Assembly (NCBI GenBank): GCA_965153455.1
Contig: OZ234499.1
Location: 9,482,271 to 9,546,270, forward strand
DNA: 64,000 bases
Direction of reading: 5' to 3'
Origin: Sphagnum compactum
Taxonomy: Eukaryota; Bryophyta; Sphagnopsida; Sphagnales
Shown here: positions 37,562-50,397 of the stretch, one piece after another
How positions within the stretch are numbered: position 1 is the stretch's first letter
Layout: every line of letters begins with the position of its first letter
Program-made: the position numbers and the translations under genes
Notes under the pieces: generated by a model
Told to the model about the DNA's origin: nothing
Database searches by the model: none
What the model saw: the letters and a program-made list of their open reading frames with translations, nothing else

Positions 37562-38134
37562 TGAATTCTTGCTGCAACTCAAAATGGTCCCAGAGCTTGG
37601 TCTCTCTCCTCTCCTGCAGACAACCCACCACAAGGAGCAGCTTCTTTTCTTTCTTTTCTTCTTAATATTTTCCCGGGCCACCACACAGATAATTTTTCAT
37701 GTCCATTAACCAATTTCTTTGCAACGACAGATGTGTTTGAGCTGCTTATATGCTTCAACAGCAAAACTGCACCCACCCATCCATGCAAAATTGAAATCCC
37801 ACATGTGTGCAAATCCTCAATTGAACAAATTTGCAAACATGAGCTTTTCATGTCCCAACAACAAAATTGCAAGTTTGTAGCAACAAAAAATTGTTCTGTT
37901 GCTGCTTCAAGGGCAACATACACCCATGCAAGATTGAAATCCCATGCAGATCTTCAAATTGAAAGAATTGCAAATTGTAGTATTAGTAGTAGCAGTGGTT
38001 AGTAGTTGGGCATGTCCCTTCAACTTAGTTATTTGTTTACTAACATAAGAAAGAAAAGATTTTAAGGTAGATGTGCCAACAACCACCTTTGCAAGAATGA
38101 ATTCAAGTGTCTTGAAAAATCAAGGCTCACCAAG

Positions 38135-39430
38135 CTCCTTACCTACCTACCAGGTACCCACCTACCTACCCATGGGCTACCTACCTATGTGTACCTTCCC
38201 ATGAGGTACTTACCTACCTACTATGTATCTAGCTATCTACTTACCCACCTACCTATGTAGGATAGGGACAACGAAAAGCTTACATGGGGTTACATAGGTG
38301 CCTACCTAAATTGGATACGTAGGGACTACATAGGCCCTACGTAGGACTACATAAGGCCTACTTAGGCAATTAAAAAAATATTTTCTAGGTTAAAGGATAC
38401 TTAACGGTTATTTAGGGGGGCTAGCCAAATAACCTAAGGGGCTACTTAAAGATTACCTAAAGACCATCTAGGGGTCTACCTAGGTTATGGGATATCTAAG
38501 ATAAGGGCAATCAAAAGCCTACATAAGGATTATATAAGGTGTTACACATGAGCTACCTAAAGACCTATTTAAGTTAAAAGATATCTAAGGACTAGTTAAG
38601 GGGCTACTTCAAAATTATGAATAAGCCCTAGGTAACCCCTTGGTAGCCCCAATCCTTAGGTATCCCCTAACCTAAGAAATCTCTAATTAGCCTCACAAGT
38701 AGGCTTTATGTCTAGCCTCTTAAATAGCCTTTAGGTATCCCATGACCTAAGTAAGCCCCTAAGTGTGTCCCCAAGTAGCCTCTTAAATAGGCCCTAAAGG
38801 TAGTCCTTTACGTAGTCCCTAGGTATCTCATAACTTAGGTAAGACTTTAAATGTTTGCATAAGTAGCCCCTTAGATAGGCCCCTTAAATTGTTGTTAGGT
38901 ATCCCATAACTTATATAGGCCCTTAAGTGTTTGCCTAGGCGGCCATTAGGTGGGCCCTAAGTAATTCTTTACCGAATTCCTAGGTATCCCATAAGCAAGG
39001 TAGATCCCTAAGTATCTCCTTAGGTAGCACTCTAAATAAGCCTTATGTAACCCATTATGTGTGCTTTTGGTACCCTTAAATAGGCCTCTATGTAAGCTTG
39101 TGATACCCTAGGCAACCTTCTAAGTAAGTTTCATCTAGCATTTCAAGTAGCCCTTAGGTATCCCATAATCTAGGTACGTTTTTAGGTGTTTCCTTGGATA
39201 CCCTATGTAAGCCCTAGGTAACCTTGTAAATAATGTTTAAATAAACTTTGGGTGTCTCCTTGGATAGTCCTTAAGTAAGCCTCAAGTAGCTCCTTAAATA
39301 ATCCTTTAAGTATTTTTTAACTTTAAAAATCCCTAGTTCATCCCTTAGGTAGGCTTTGCATAATTTCATAAATCCCTTTCAAGTATCCCATTACATAAAT
39401 AGGGCCCTAGGTAAATAAGTAGATATAAGC
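38135..39430. repeat. CCTA-rich satellite with an orientation switch
   Basis: A CTAC/CCTA tetranucleotide tract (about 38135-38260) leads into degenerate repeats. From about 38290 to 38610 the unit reads like TAGGTTATGGGATATCTAAG (38387, 38481, 38571). From about 38655 onward it reads as the reverse complement, TTAGGTATCCCATAACCTA (38655, 38726, 38819, 38895, 38980, 39153). The spacing in the right half is about 75-90 bases for most units. The whole forms a large imperfect inverted repeat centred near 38620. No open frame is present. Confidence 0.75.
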
Positions 39431-41500
39431 AAAACATAGGAAATAGGAAAAAATTCAAGTCATCATAGGTTGAGAATGAAATTTTAATTTGTTATTATTA
39501 TTTTCTTTTGGCACAATCCCATCTTGTATTTTGGCTATCGCCCTCAATTTCAAGAAAACCAAGGGTTTACTCCTAAGTTTTATCGTCTTTGTGAATAACT
39601 TAAGTTAGATCAATTTGGGATTGCAAAATATTTTGAATAATGCACCAAGCATTATGTTCTCCTTTTCCAAAGCCTAGCATAACGATGTTTTATTAATGAT
39701 TTTTGAAGTTGGGATGCTCATCATTAATCTCATTAATCTCATTCATTTCAACTACTTGCTAATTATAATTTTCACAATTATTTTTAGCATGAACAACATT
39801 ATTTAGTTTGAATCTCATTTGCTAAACTACCCATTCTCAAAAGTATCCTACCTCAATATATATTAACTACATTAAATCATAATTTGACCCTTTCAACATC
39901 TAATATCACAAATGTAAGAATTTTTTAATCAATCTTTTTTTACATAAACACCTTAACTTAAACAATCATCAACTAATTATTAGTGAATTAAAAAAAAATC
40001 TTAAGTTTGATCCATTTATTTCAAAGTTCTTATTTGAAGCAATTGCCAAATAATCGACATAAATTTGTAAGTAGACATATTGTCTATTTATTCAATTAAA
40101 TATCAAGCTTTGCAATAGTTATATGTACTTACAAGTATTAGATCATTATTGCTCATTGTTAATGTAAAGTTAGAGAACCAAACTTTTCCACATTAAAACA
40201 TTTTGCATGTTATTCTAATGAATTAACAAAACTAATGAAATACCATACAAATAAATTGCACTAAACATAATATTATTTTTCTTTGGATTCAACACCTCAT
40301 TTTTTTGTCTTCGAAGTTTATGATGTAGGGAGCGTAAAAAAATTTCGACAATTTCAATTCAAGTACATAAATTAATGAAAAACGTGAGGTTTTGAGACAA
40401 AGAAGGAAGGAAAGAACAAAAAAGTTTTTTTTTTTCATTATTTGGCAAAATCAATGTAAAATTATTTTGAAATTTTAGACATAACCAAAAAAAAAAATTC
40501 CCAAATTTTTCAACATCGAAAAAAATGAATTAACATGTGTGGAATCTAACATCAACGACATAGGGTACCTACAAATGTTGTGCATGTTACCATGTGGTTT
40601 AGGATACACACATTTTGTGTAAATGTGACAAAAAGAATTTAATTTCTTCCCTTGTACATGTATATTAAAATCCCACACATTTACATGTAAATGTAGGTGT
40701 CAAATATTGAATATGTAAGTGTATAATTTAATCGTGTAAGGCCATTTGATACTACACAAGATCAATTTCACTACACTTATTTATTTAAAAATTTAATTTC
40801 AAATGCTTCCACAAGCAATCTTTGTGAATACACTTCTAAAATGAAATATCGAGCGATTTCCAAAAACCAAACATGCATTTTTGAGGCATAAAATGAATGC
40901 ATTGGATTGAATTGAATGTAATGATTTTTCTTTTTCTTTTTCCCCCTAAATTTTGCAAATTTTTTTTTCTTTCCAAAAACACAAAATAGATCATTTTTAA
41001 ATTATTTTTATTTTCCATAATTGTAAATGAAATTATATACACAACTAGGGTAAGTGTAATGAATATTCAGGCTGTGCAAGTATAAGTGTAAAAAGAGTAA
41101 ATGATTTACATTTACATAATTATACACAGCCATTTATACACTATTTTACATGTAAGTCTAAGTGTAAGATGTGCAAATGAATTTACATTTACACAATTAT
41201 ACACGGTCATTTATTCACTATTTACAATTATATTCTCCACCCCAGTGTGTTTTTTTTTTTTTTTTCTATTTAGCCACATTTGGCTATAGACCAGCTATGA
41301 AAGTAGAAAATATTTAAAATGATTTTATATCTTGGCTAATTGCTTGAATAATTTGTGTAGAGTCATGTTGATTGTTTTAGAAAATTTTATAGATTTTTGG
41401 CGATTTTTTTTAAAAGGGGAATATTCGAAAAAATATTATTTAAAAAAAATCGCCACAAAAAAAAAAAAAAGACGCTGCGAGTCCACACTCATACCTACCA
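39431..41500. other. AT-rich intergenic sequence
   Basis: Strongly AT-rich sequence without recognisable genes. It includes an 18-base perfect palindrome at 40677-40694 (ACATTTACATGTAAATGT) and a partial tandem duplication at 41101-41231 around TTACATTTACA and AATTATACAC. Composition changes sharply at about 41510, where the GC-richer leader of the CCCH gene begins. Confidence 0.6.
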
Positions 41501-41509
41501 TTGCAAACT

Positions 41510-42957
41510 TACAATTCTCCAGGAAAGCAAACGAGGGCCCGAAATGAGGGCCTTAAACGAGGGTCCGGAACGACGTCCGGAACGTGTGGTAGGCAATATT
41601 ACCGGCTGGACCTCGTCCCCAACCGGAATGTCTCCTCGATTAGCATCTCGGTGAGATCCCAAAGGCTCCAAAAGCGCGGAGCGGGGAAGAAGGAGGCGCA
41701 GCAGAGGGAGCGCGACCGTTGTGGCCTCGCAATTCCGGAATCCGAGCTTGTCGGGCGTTGCAGGGAGTGCGAAATTCGACGGCTTCTGGTGCGGTTTTTC
41801 TTCCCCTCTTCATCGTATTCTGTTGCCACTTTTATTTCAAACGAGAAGGAGTTTTTTCCTGTGCTTTTTTTGATTGCAAAAACGCTAGCGGGGATGTAAG
41901 TTTGTTGTTATTACTACTCCTGTTGTTGTTGTTGTTGTTGTCGTGTCGGTTTTTCTGATTTTTTTCTGAATGGAAAAAAGGAGCTCTCTGCTTTCAACCT
42001 TTTTTGAAAAGATTTAGAGAAACTTCTCGTTCCTCATGTGAAGGACTTGTCTAAGCATTTGATTCTTGTTTACCGACAGTTTGTGAGCTGCTCTTCTGTT
42101 TGTGGTGAATTTCTTTCTGCTGTGATTCTTCTTCTACGACATGGCGTTTGATTATGTTTTTCATCTGAGATCCAACACACGAGGTTTTTTTTCCTGGTTT
42201 CGGGGGCAAGTTTAGAAGAGAACTTTGTCTTGCTGCTTATAGCTGGTCATCGCATGCTGTTGAAGTTTACTTGCACTCGGGAAATTGGTCAGAGAAAGGT
42301 GGAAAAAAGAATGAATAAATAAATTTAATGCTGAAGAAAGTACGGTATATCTTCTATTGAATGAGTTTTACGCAGTTTGCTCTGGAGTGAAATTAGGGTT
42401 CAGAGTTTTCATGTTGTGTGATGAATTGCTTGCTGTATCAGGTGGCAAAATATGACAGCCAATCTAACACTTTGTCAACAACACATGAAAGATCAAACTT
42501 TCCAGATAATTCTATTTGGTACTAGGCATTTGGCTCCAGATCCAATATATTATATATCTTCTATCGAGTGAGTTTTATCCAGTTTGCCATGGAGTGAAAT
42601 TAGGGTTGGGATTTTTCATGTTGTATGATGAATTGCTTGTTGTATGAGGTGGCAGAATAGGACAGCCGATCTAACACTTTGTCAACAACACAGGAAAGAT
42701 CAACACTTTCCAGAGAATTCTATTTGTTACTAGGCATTTGGCTCCAGATCCAATACATTCTATGGCCATTGAGGAGGAGGTGATGACAAGAGTTTTCAGA
42801 TAGTCAGTCCCTTGAAGAATAAGAGCTCAGTCATTCCTGCACCTACGGGAAGCTTTTGGATGACCACAAACTCTCATAAACTATTCGTTGTTAACAGACA
42901 GGTGGAGGGTTTTGTCTCTTTGAAGGAGACCTGGTTTGTATAAAGAGACAGGACACC
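41510..42957 (+). promoter_or_regulatory. Promoter and 5' leader region of the CCCH zinc-finger gene
   Basis: After about 2 kb of AT-rich DNA the GC content rises at 41510-41900 with several CG dinucleotides, as expected around a plant transcription start. A TTG trinucleotide run follows at about 41920-41942. The coding ATG is far downstream at 42958, so a 5' untranslated intron is likely. A tandem duplication of about 207 bases lies at 42351-42757. No TATA box was assigned. Confidence 0.5.
42351..42757 (+). repeat. Two-copy tandem duplication upstream of the CCCH gene start
   Basis: Unit 1 (about 42351-42550) and unit 2 (about 42558-42757) share GAGTTTTA, GGAGTGAAATTAGGGTT, CTAACACTTTGTCAACAACAC and TTTGGCTCCAGATCCAATA in the same order. 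Offset is about 207 bases with scattered substitutions. It lies between the inferred transcription start and the ATG. Confidence 0.85.
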
Positions 42958-45900
42958 ATGCCGTACACCACATATTCACGTGATCTGTACAAGACAAAAA
43001 TGTGTTCCCTCTACATGCAACAAGGGCATTGCCCCCGCCAGAGCTGCTCTTTTGCCCATGGAGAATCTGAACTCCGCAAGTTGCCTGGTGAGGCTCCCTG
43101 AGTGTACATTTCTTTTCTTGCCCCATTTCATCTGGTGATTGATTGAAAGGCCACAAATTGTGGCAGGCTGATGCAGTTCCTATATCTTAAACCAGAGTTC
43201 TGAGGTGGTATCTACTGGTGAACAAACCCTTGCATTATTTTTTCTTTGCACTTGTTGAATGTGAATTTTCTGCTGCATTCAGTCAAGATTGGCTAACTGA
43301 TATTAGCTGGTACATCATGGTTCTCAATGACATTATCAAACTGCTTTTCCTGGAACCAGGTTCCAGCTTCCTAGATGGCATTTGCTGGGAAGGTTTGAGA
43401 ACTTTCTTACTCTCCTGAGATGCTCCTGCATATGTGAATCCATTGGTTGGATACCAGTTTGAGGAGGTGACAGTAAGGGTGCTAGAAAACTGTCCACAAC
43501 TGGGTCAGAGTCTATCAGTGTACATGCAGGTTGAGGTTGCAAACAGTCTTCACTTGATACCTTTGGGTATGCACTTCAAATCCTTTTTGGCTTGGGTGAT
43601 ACAATGGCTGTCACCTCTAGAGACAACTTACTATCATGGCCATTTTTGAAACCAACTGCATGGGGAGCGTATGTTTTTTCTGAGACCTTTTTGCGGATTT
43701 ATTCTGCAGATATGACACAGCATAGAAGTCCTCTATTTTGAATGGAGAAAGGCTCACGCTCTGTTTATATATTTTCGGACCAAGGCCATTTTTTTCTCAC
43801 AAGGATTGGTATATTCTGATTTTGAAATTCCAGGCGCATGCAATCCGTCAAAATGTCTTGTGAATTACTGTCATATCTTAAGGGAATGATATCAACAATA
43901 AGGGCTGATTTTTCTGTGGTAACATCAGTTTTATCACTTTTCAGCTCTCATGGTGTATCACCCTGTTGAGTATTGAGGATTAAAGGAGATGCTTTAGCCC
44001 ATGGCATGGACCTAAATGCCAAGAAGAGGCTGTTTTGTGCACAAATTCTAAATTCAGTCCTGTATTCCCTCATATTGATGGTAAGCAAGCTTATGTGTCT
44101 TTATCCACCACTTTAGGCCTTACCGTGATGTTCTTCTTTGGAACTTCAATGAAAGACTCAAGTTGTTAAACTCAAGTAACCTGCTGTTTACTGTTCAATT
44201 CCCATTTGTAGGCTGCTATGATAGAGGTGGGGATTTGAGGAATACATTGGATCGTAGACATTCTCCAAGCTACCGACGTGAAAGAGGGCATGATTGGTCC
44301 TATGATCACAGATTGTCACATCATGACAGAGGTAGATACACTTCACCATCTCAGCACAACTGCTGGCTGTTTTTGTTTATTTCTCAATTATCAGGATGAA
44401 ATGCATGTTTTTGGATGCATAAATATTCAAGCTGCAGAACTTTCTGTCAGTTAAATTGACAAACCAACTGAACCTGAACCTGACGACTTGGCTTTCTTGT
44501 GATATTATATTATCATATTCTCATACAAAACTTTGCTTCTGTTGGTCACAAATTAGCAAATGCTCTCTTGAAAGATGTAGTGCGAGAAATCACCTTCCTT
44601 GATGAAGATGCCATGAAGTTTGGAAGCTGATGAGGCATTTTGCTGGGTTGGGGATGGTGGGATGGCAGAGCATACTCTATCACAGTCACCTGCAAAGCGG
44701 AGGCAGAGTATTTCTCCTTCACCACGAAAATCTCTGCAGAACAAAAGGTAAGGAATAGTGGAATTGTTGCAGCAGATGTCTCCTGAGAGTCCAGGTTGAA
44801 TATTTGAAATTTCTGCAGATTCAGCACAAAGAGGTGATTTTGGAGCCATTGCATGGTACTGACCATTTACAGTGGCAAGCTAAACAACAAAATGCTCTTG
44901 TCAATGGATCAGGAGGGACATCAAGAAACACCCAGATGCAACAGAGCCCCATCTCAGTGATGTCTCGGGACCAATTGATGTGGCAGAGGATGTTGCTGTT
45001 AATGAAGCTAATGACAAGGCTGGGTCGAGGAGTATCTCCACCAATTCTCAAGAGGTTCTTGAGGAGCAGGTCTGCAGTTTTCTTACAAGACCTATGCTTT
45101 CTTCAGTTGTAGGGTTATGATACAGCAAATAATCAACTGTGTCCATTAAGTGGCCCAGACCAAGCTAAAGCTACCTTGCCAGTTTTGATTTGCATTTGTA
45201 GTGCCAGACTAAAACAGAGAATGGCCTACTACTTTCTGCTTGAGCCTGTTGCAAGTTGGAGATGTCAAAGCAGACTATGTGTAACTCTACAGCTTTTTAC
45301 AATGAACTGGTCTTCATCAAAGCAGATAAGATCTTGGAAGTATCCCTAGACAATGCTTTCAGGCCCATATAGCATCCAGCATGCTACACACTTACTTTCA
45401 TGCTGATTCAACATCACGTCTGAGTCTTCCCATTGCTTCCAGAAAGGCAACAGAAACTCAGGACGCAGATTGTGTATAATGGTTTGCCCAAGTTTTTTGG
45501 GAAGATTATTATATGCTTATCTACACCCACTGTTGGGAGCTGATGAACTCAGTGGGTAGTCATGGCAGCTCGTCACTGCCGTTCGTGATGAAGGTGATGG
45601 TCTGTCACTTTGTGAGCGACTCTCATGAGGTTATGACTGCACTCATTGTTGTGTTACCTTTAATTGTTGTTGTGGAGATTTCTCTGCAACTTCATCGATC
45701 TTACTTTCATGCTGATTGTGGACTTTCTGGTTGGCAGTTACAAGAGGTTTTTTCTCATAACAAGACATTGTTGACCCAGAAAGTGACACTTGAGGTATGG
45801 TTCTTACTTTTCAAGTGACACTGGCATGATTTTCTGAGGCTGAAGGTCCACAAGCTGGGTTGTTACATCAACTGAAACACGAGTGTTTTTCGTTGATAGT

Positions 45901-47573
45901 TACAGAAGGTTAAAAACATGGTGTCATTTCAAACTCTAGCAAAGACTTGTTGTCTGATGTTGTGGTCAACCTTGATAGCAAACAGCACAAGGAATTGCAT
46001 GAATAAGATATTGTGTGCTGATTTTTGCAACATAACAATCTAGATTTTGGGCATTTGCTGACTTGTTTTGTCACCACATTGGAATATTTCAACTTATACC
46101 ACCATGTACTGGTGTATTGGCATCTTATGTACCTCATGTGCTGCTTTGATCCTTTCTTTACAGCATTCACTTGAAGGGAAAGTACTGGAGACTACGGAAT
46201 TGTCTAACAAGATTGCACTGCTTGAAACCCAGTTAGCCAGCACTCATGATGTTTGTAAAGGGTACAACTTTTCTTCCCTTTTGCCCTGCTTGCAATCTCT
46301 TGGAAGGGCATACACTTGCTTAGAAGAAAGGTTTTCTCAAGTTATTGATGGATACTTACAAGCTCCAGCCATAAATCCACACCAAATTACAATTGCTTAT
46401 TGTTGTCGTGCACTGTCTAAGAGTAGAACATAGCTCAAAAATAACACAGGAAGCAAGCAGGAGAATGCAGTCAATCCATGACCCTAAACCCTAAACCCTG
46501 GACCTTACTCAAATTAAAAATTACAACTGATTGAAGATGTGATGGACATGGCTGCAGGTTGGCCTCCAAAACAAAGAAGTTTGTGAAAGTCTACAAGGCA
46601 TTCTTTCGTTCTCAAGAAGAACTGAAAAGGTACAATCCTTCATCTCCACTTTGTGTTGAAAATTTTGCCTATGAGTTGGTGTTGAAGGGTCCTTCAACAG
46701 ACTGTTTGAATGATTACCAAACATAAAAGGGACATAGGAGATTTTGTTCATTGTACACCCAATTTTTGCATGTGAATCCTTTCTCAGGTTTAGATTCCAC
46801 ATATCATATTGAACTGTTGGTATGCAGGTCACAAGCAAAACTGATGAAGCTGGTGGATGACACAAGTGGGGATAATGGGCCTAAGTTGGACATGGATGTG
46901 GACTATGTGGAGAACCATACCACAAACAACGAGCATCCCATACATGAAGTCCCCACCAATAATCAAATAAATCATAGGCTCACAACTGAAGGTGTGTGTA
47001 TCTGCACTGTTCTTTGTTTGTGAGAACTGCACTGTTCTTCTCAACCCTCAGAAGTGGGAGTTTCATTTCCTTGCTCTTGCAGACCCTCTGAAACTCAAGA
47101 TACTCTCAACAAAGTCTCCCAAAGAATTCATTCTTGGTGAATGTGGTAGAGAATCCAATTGTCTTTGATTTGTTTTTAATGCTTGAAGATATCTAGATTG
47201 TGGAGCAGAGGCCATTCAAACTTGTATTTGGATGTTGAGACATTGCATATTGACAGGTCCCCATATGCTGAGACAAGAGAATGAGGCCAACAACAGCAAC
47301 CATCTTTCATCAACCATTGAGGTGCCAGTGTTAATGGAAGCCAGTCAGCCCCACAAACTTACTACAGCACAAGAGAGGAGAAGAGCTTTACTACAGAAGG
47401 CTTTGCAGCAGGGCGACTTAAGTTTGAAGACAAGTGATGGAAGAGATGGCAATACCCCTGATCATAAGATGTCATGTGTGTTCAGCCTCAATGGTGAGTT
47501 CAGAGGAGATCCGCTTCCACCTACAGCAACAAGAGTGAATCATGTGGGGGTGTCTTTGACTCCACGCTCATAA
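42958..47573 (+). CDS. CCCH zinc-finger protein with coiled coil (plant C3H13/C3H40-like)
   Basis: Ten exons join in phase: 42958-43087, 44212-44331, 44669-44747, 44913-45069, 45738-45794, 46164-46261, 46558-46629, 46828-46991, 47083-47136 and 47257-47573, giving 415 residues. The N-terminal finger is C-x8-C-x4-C-x3-H (MCSLYMQQGHC...CSFAHG, residues about 16-36), an RNA-binding type. An R/H/S-rich stretch (LDRRHSPSYRRERG) and an SR-like segment (SPSPRKSLQNKR) follow. Exons 4-8 form a coiled coil with NKIALLETQLAST and KKFVKVYKAFFRSQEELKR. The order resembles plant CCCH-domain 13/40 proteins, whose exact role is poorly known. A good donor at 47494 inside exon 10 could instead splice to a 21-base exon at 47598-47618, so the C-terminus is uncertain. 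Confidence 0.82.
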
Positions 47574-48099
47574 AAGGGGTATTTGTTTATTATGCAGGTT
47601 ATAGTTTCCCATATCAGGGTAAGTTTTGATATACTATTCACTTTCAGGACCACAGCCTGTTGCTGGGGGGACTTGTATCCCCTTAATGCACTACTATCTC
47701 CAGAACGTGGTGAAATCTTGGTGTACAGCACTGAAGTCTCCTTTGCTTAGTTGCATAATTGACCCTCTCCATGAGAACACAAGTTTGTTTTCAGCATGAT
47801 ATACAACAGATTCTGAAGATGTGTCGGTTTTATTTGTGAGTTGTCAGCTCCAATATCATCTCCAGCAGCACAAGGGAAAGGTGGGCAATCCATCCTCTTT
47901 TCATCTCTCTTTTTCGGTGGACACTTGCAAATCTGCTACTACTTAGTTTGTTCACAGAACTTCTCCAAGAGACCAAAATGGTGAACCTGTGCATGCTGAT
48001 TTCTCTGGAGCATTGGTTGTTGATGCAAAGTTGCATCTGGTGTGGAAGGTTCTCAATCAACACGTCAAGTTTTGGAACTTGTTAATGGATTAGATTGAC

Positions 48100-49320
48100 C
48101 TTCCAAAAAAAATCTTCAAAACAAAGCGGCAAGTGTTTCAAGAGAGTGCTAAGATGTGAAAAACTTCGTTTTCTAAAATAAATAAATATTCGGCGAAGAA
48201 GTGCCAAATATTAGTTGTAGGTACTGTACACACATTTGTTAGCATTGAATAAATTGAGTTAAATGTAAAATCTTTGCATAACCTAATTAATCAAGAATTT
48301 TAAACAATGGGTAACCTAAGGGTTTTTTGGTTCTTGATGATTTATCTACGAAGGAAGGTTTGTTTGTTTATTTGTCATGTTAAGATCTCCTAAATCATGA
48401 TGCTTCTTGCTATGCTCTTGATACCATTAGAAAGTACTCCATGAGTAAGGGGTGCATCAAGTCGGTTTCATAATGTTTTGAGCTATGGTGGAGAAGTTAT
48501 TGAATATTGAACAATTTTTTCATTGAAAACTCATTTAAATAATCTTTTCTTTAAATAAGAGAATTTGGGTGTGCTCCTGGTATTGTTGATTCCCTTAGTG
48601 AGTAGGATTTAATGCAAGTGATTTGAAAAAAATTGGACCTAAGGTGCAACATATATTGAATTTTGAGTTATTTTTATTATTGAAAATTCAATTAAATTAC
48701 AAAAAATAATGTTGGAAAGAAAAATTAGTTGAGTAATCAATTACAATCAAAATTCTTCCAAGTACTTTACAACCACAAAGAAACTCAAAAGTTTGACACC
48801 AAAATCTCAATGAAAATTGAAGTGGTTTACATCTAAAAGGATTACCACGACTGCGAGTTCACACTTGGGCCAACACATGCCACACTAGTGATTATTATGC
48901 CATGATAGTCAAAACACATTTAGAGAAAACATTTCTTCCTTTTCTAAACAAACAAAAAACCAACACCAATTGGGGATTTCAAATTTAAATAAATCTTTCA
49001 GTTACATTTTGATTGATCTAATTTCAAAATGTATAACTTTCCCTTGTCATCATGGACAATCATATGGACGGTTTGCCCCAATTAAATGATTATGTATCTT
49101 TAGCTTATAGGAATTGAAAATTTCCAAAACCAATTTTCTGGGTGAATCAAATAAATCTTTAGACTGGTTTGAACCCTAGTTCAACTAAAAGTCTAGTTTT
49201 GGGGTTTCAAACCTCTAATCAAATTTCCAACTAGATATTACAAGCATGCAAACCCTACATGCATTTAACTCTCAAAACTTGCTTACCTATTTTGGGAATA
49301 AGATCTAGTCTAGTGCACTT
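48100..49320. other. Intergenic AT-rich region
   Basis: No gene, RNA gene or known repeat family was recognised. The sequence is AT-rich and unique-looking by eye. It separates the CCCH gene from the tandem array upstream of IDH. Confidence 0.5.
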
Positions 49321-49329
49321 TGGGATCCT

Positions 49330-50300
49330 CCATTCTTATTTGTCATTCAACATTTGCAAAGTAGAATTGGGTTTTGTTTGTGTATTTGTGTGATGGGTTT
49401 CATCACAATCTTTGCTGTGGCAACTTTTCAATTGGTAGAATTGAATTGAAGCATGATTCAATGGTGTGAAATGGCATTGAGTTTTTGTACCCATGTGTAT
49501 TTTTGTGATGGGTCTCATCACAATCTTGGTGTGGTGATGCTTCATTATGTAGAATTGAAGGGGATCTTGATTCAACATTTGGAAATTGTATTGAATTGTG
49601 TTCATGTCTTTGTGTGATGGGTTTCATCACAATCTTGGTGTGTTAATGTTTCATTAGGTAGAATTGTAGTGGAGCCTAACTCGAAATTTGAAAGTTGTCT
49701 TGCATTTTGTACGTGTTTGTGTGATGGGCTTCATCACAATCTTGGTGTGTAAATGTTTCACTAGGTAGAATTGAAGTGGAGCCAGATTCAACTTTGGAAA
49801 GTTATATTGAATTTTGTGTGTGTTTGTGTGATGGGTTGCATCACAATCTTCATGAGGTAATGTCTTGCTAGTTGCAATTATAGTGGAGCCAGATTCAACG
49901 TTGGGAAGAAGTGTTGATTTTTGTATGTCTTTGTGTGATGAGTATCATCACTTTCTTGGTGTGGTCATGTTTGGCTAGGTAGAATTGTAGTGGAGCTGGA
50001 TTCAACAGTTGGAAATTGTATTGAATTTTGTAAGTGTGTTTGTGTGATGGGTTTCATCACAATCTTCTTGTGGTAATGTTTCACTAGGAAGAATCTAGTG
50101 GAGCCTGATTCAACATTGGGAAGTGGCATTGAACTTCATATGCACGTGCAGGTGTGATTGATGTTTCTTGGTGTGGCAATGTTTCAGCAGGTAGAATTGT
50201 AGTGGAGCCTGATTGGGAAGTGGCATTGAATTTTGTGTGTTTTAGTGTGTGATGGGTTTCATTCTTTCTCAGTGTGGTAATGTTGCAGTAGGTAGAATCT
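49330..50300 (+). repeat. Nine-copy tandem array (about 108-base unit) upstream of IDH
   Basis: The unit contains TGATGGGTTTCATCACAATC, TTGGTGTGGTAATGTTTCA, TAGGTAGAATTGTAGTGGAG and GATTCAAC. Copies start near 49391, 49506, 49615, 49720, 49827, 49936, 50046, 50150 and 50252, the last two eroded. The core TGATGGGTTTCATCA is itself a short inverted repeat. The array ends about 100 bases before the IDH start codon. Its closeness to the gene means it probably overlaps the promoter. Confidence 0.9.
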
Positions 50301-50397
50301 AAAGTGTTGTGGGCTGTGCATTAGTTTTAACTGTGCCTGCAACTTGCTTTTATGACCTGCACTTGCAATTTGCTTGCAATTTGATCTTCTGTTCATA

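Noticed and set aside
49330-50300. Regular repeats with a short dyad, considered as a CRISPR array
   Set aside because: There are no unique spacers between short repeats, the whole unit is repeated, and the setting is a plant nuclear genome.
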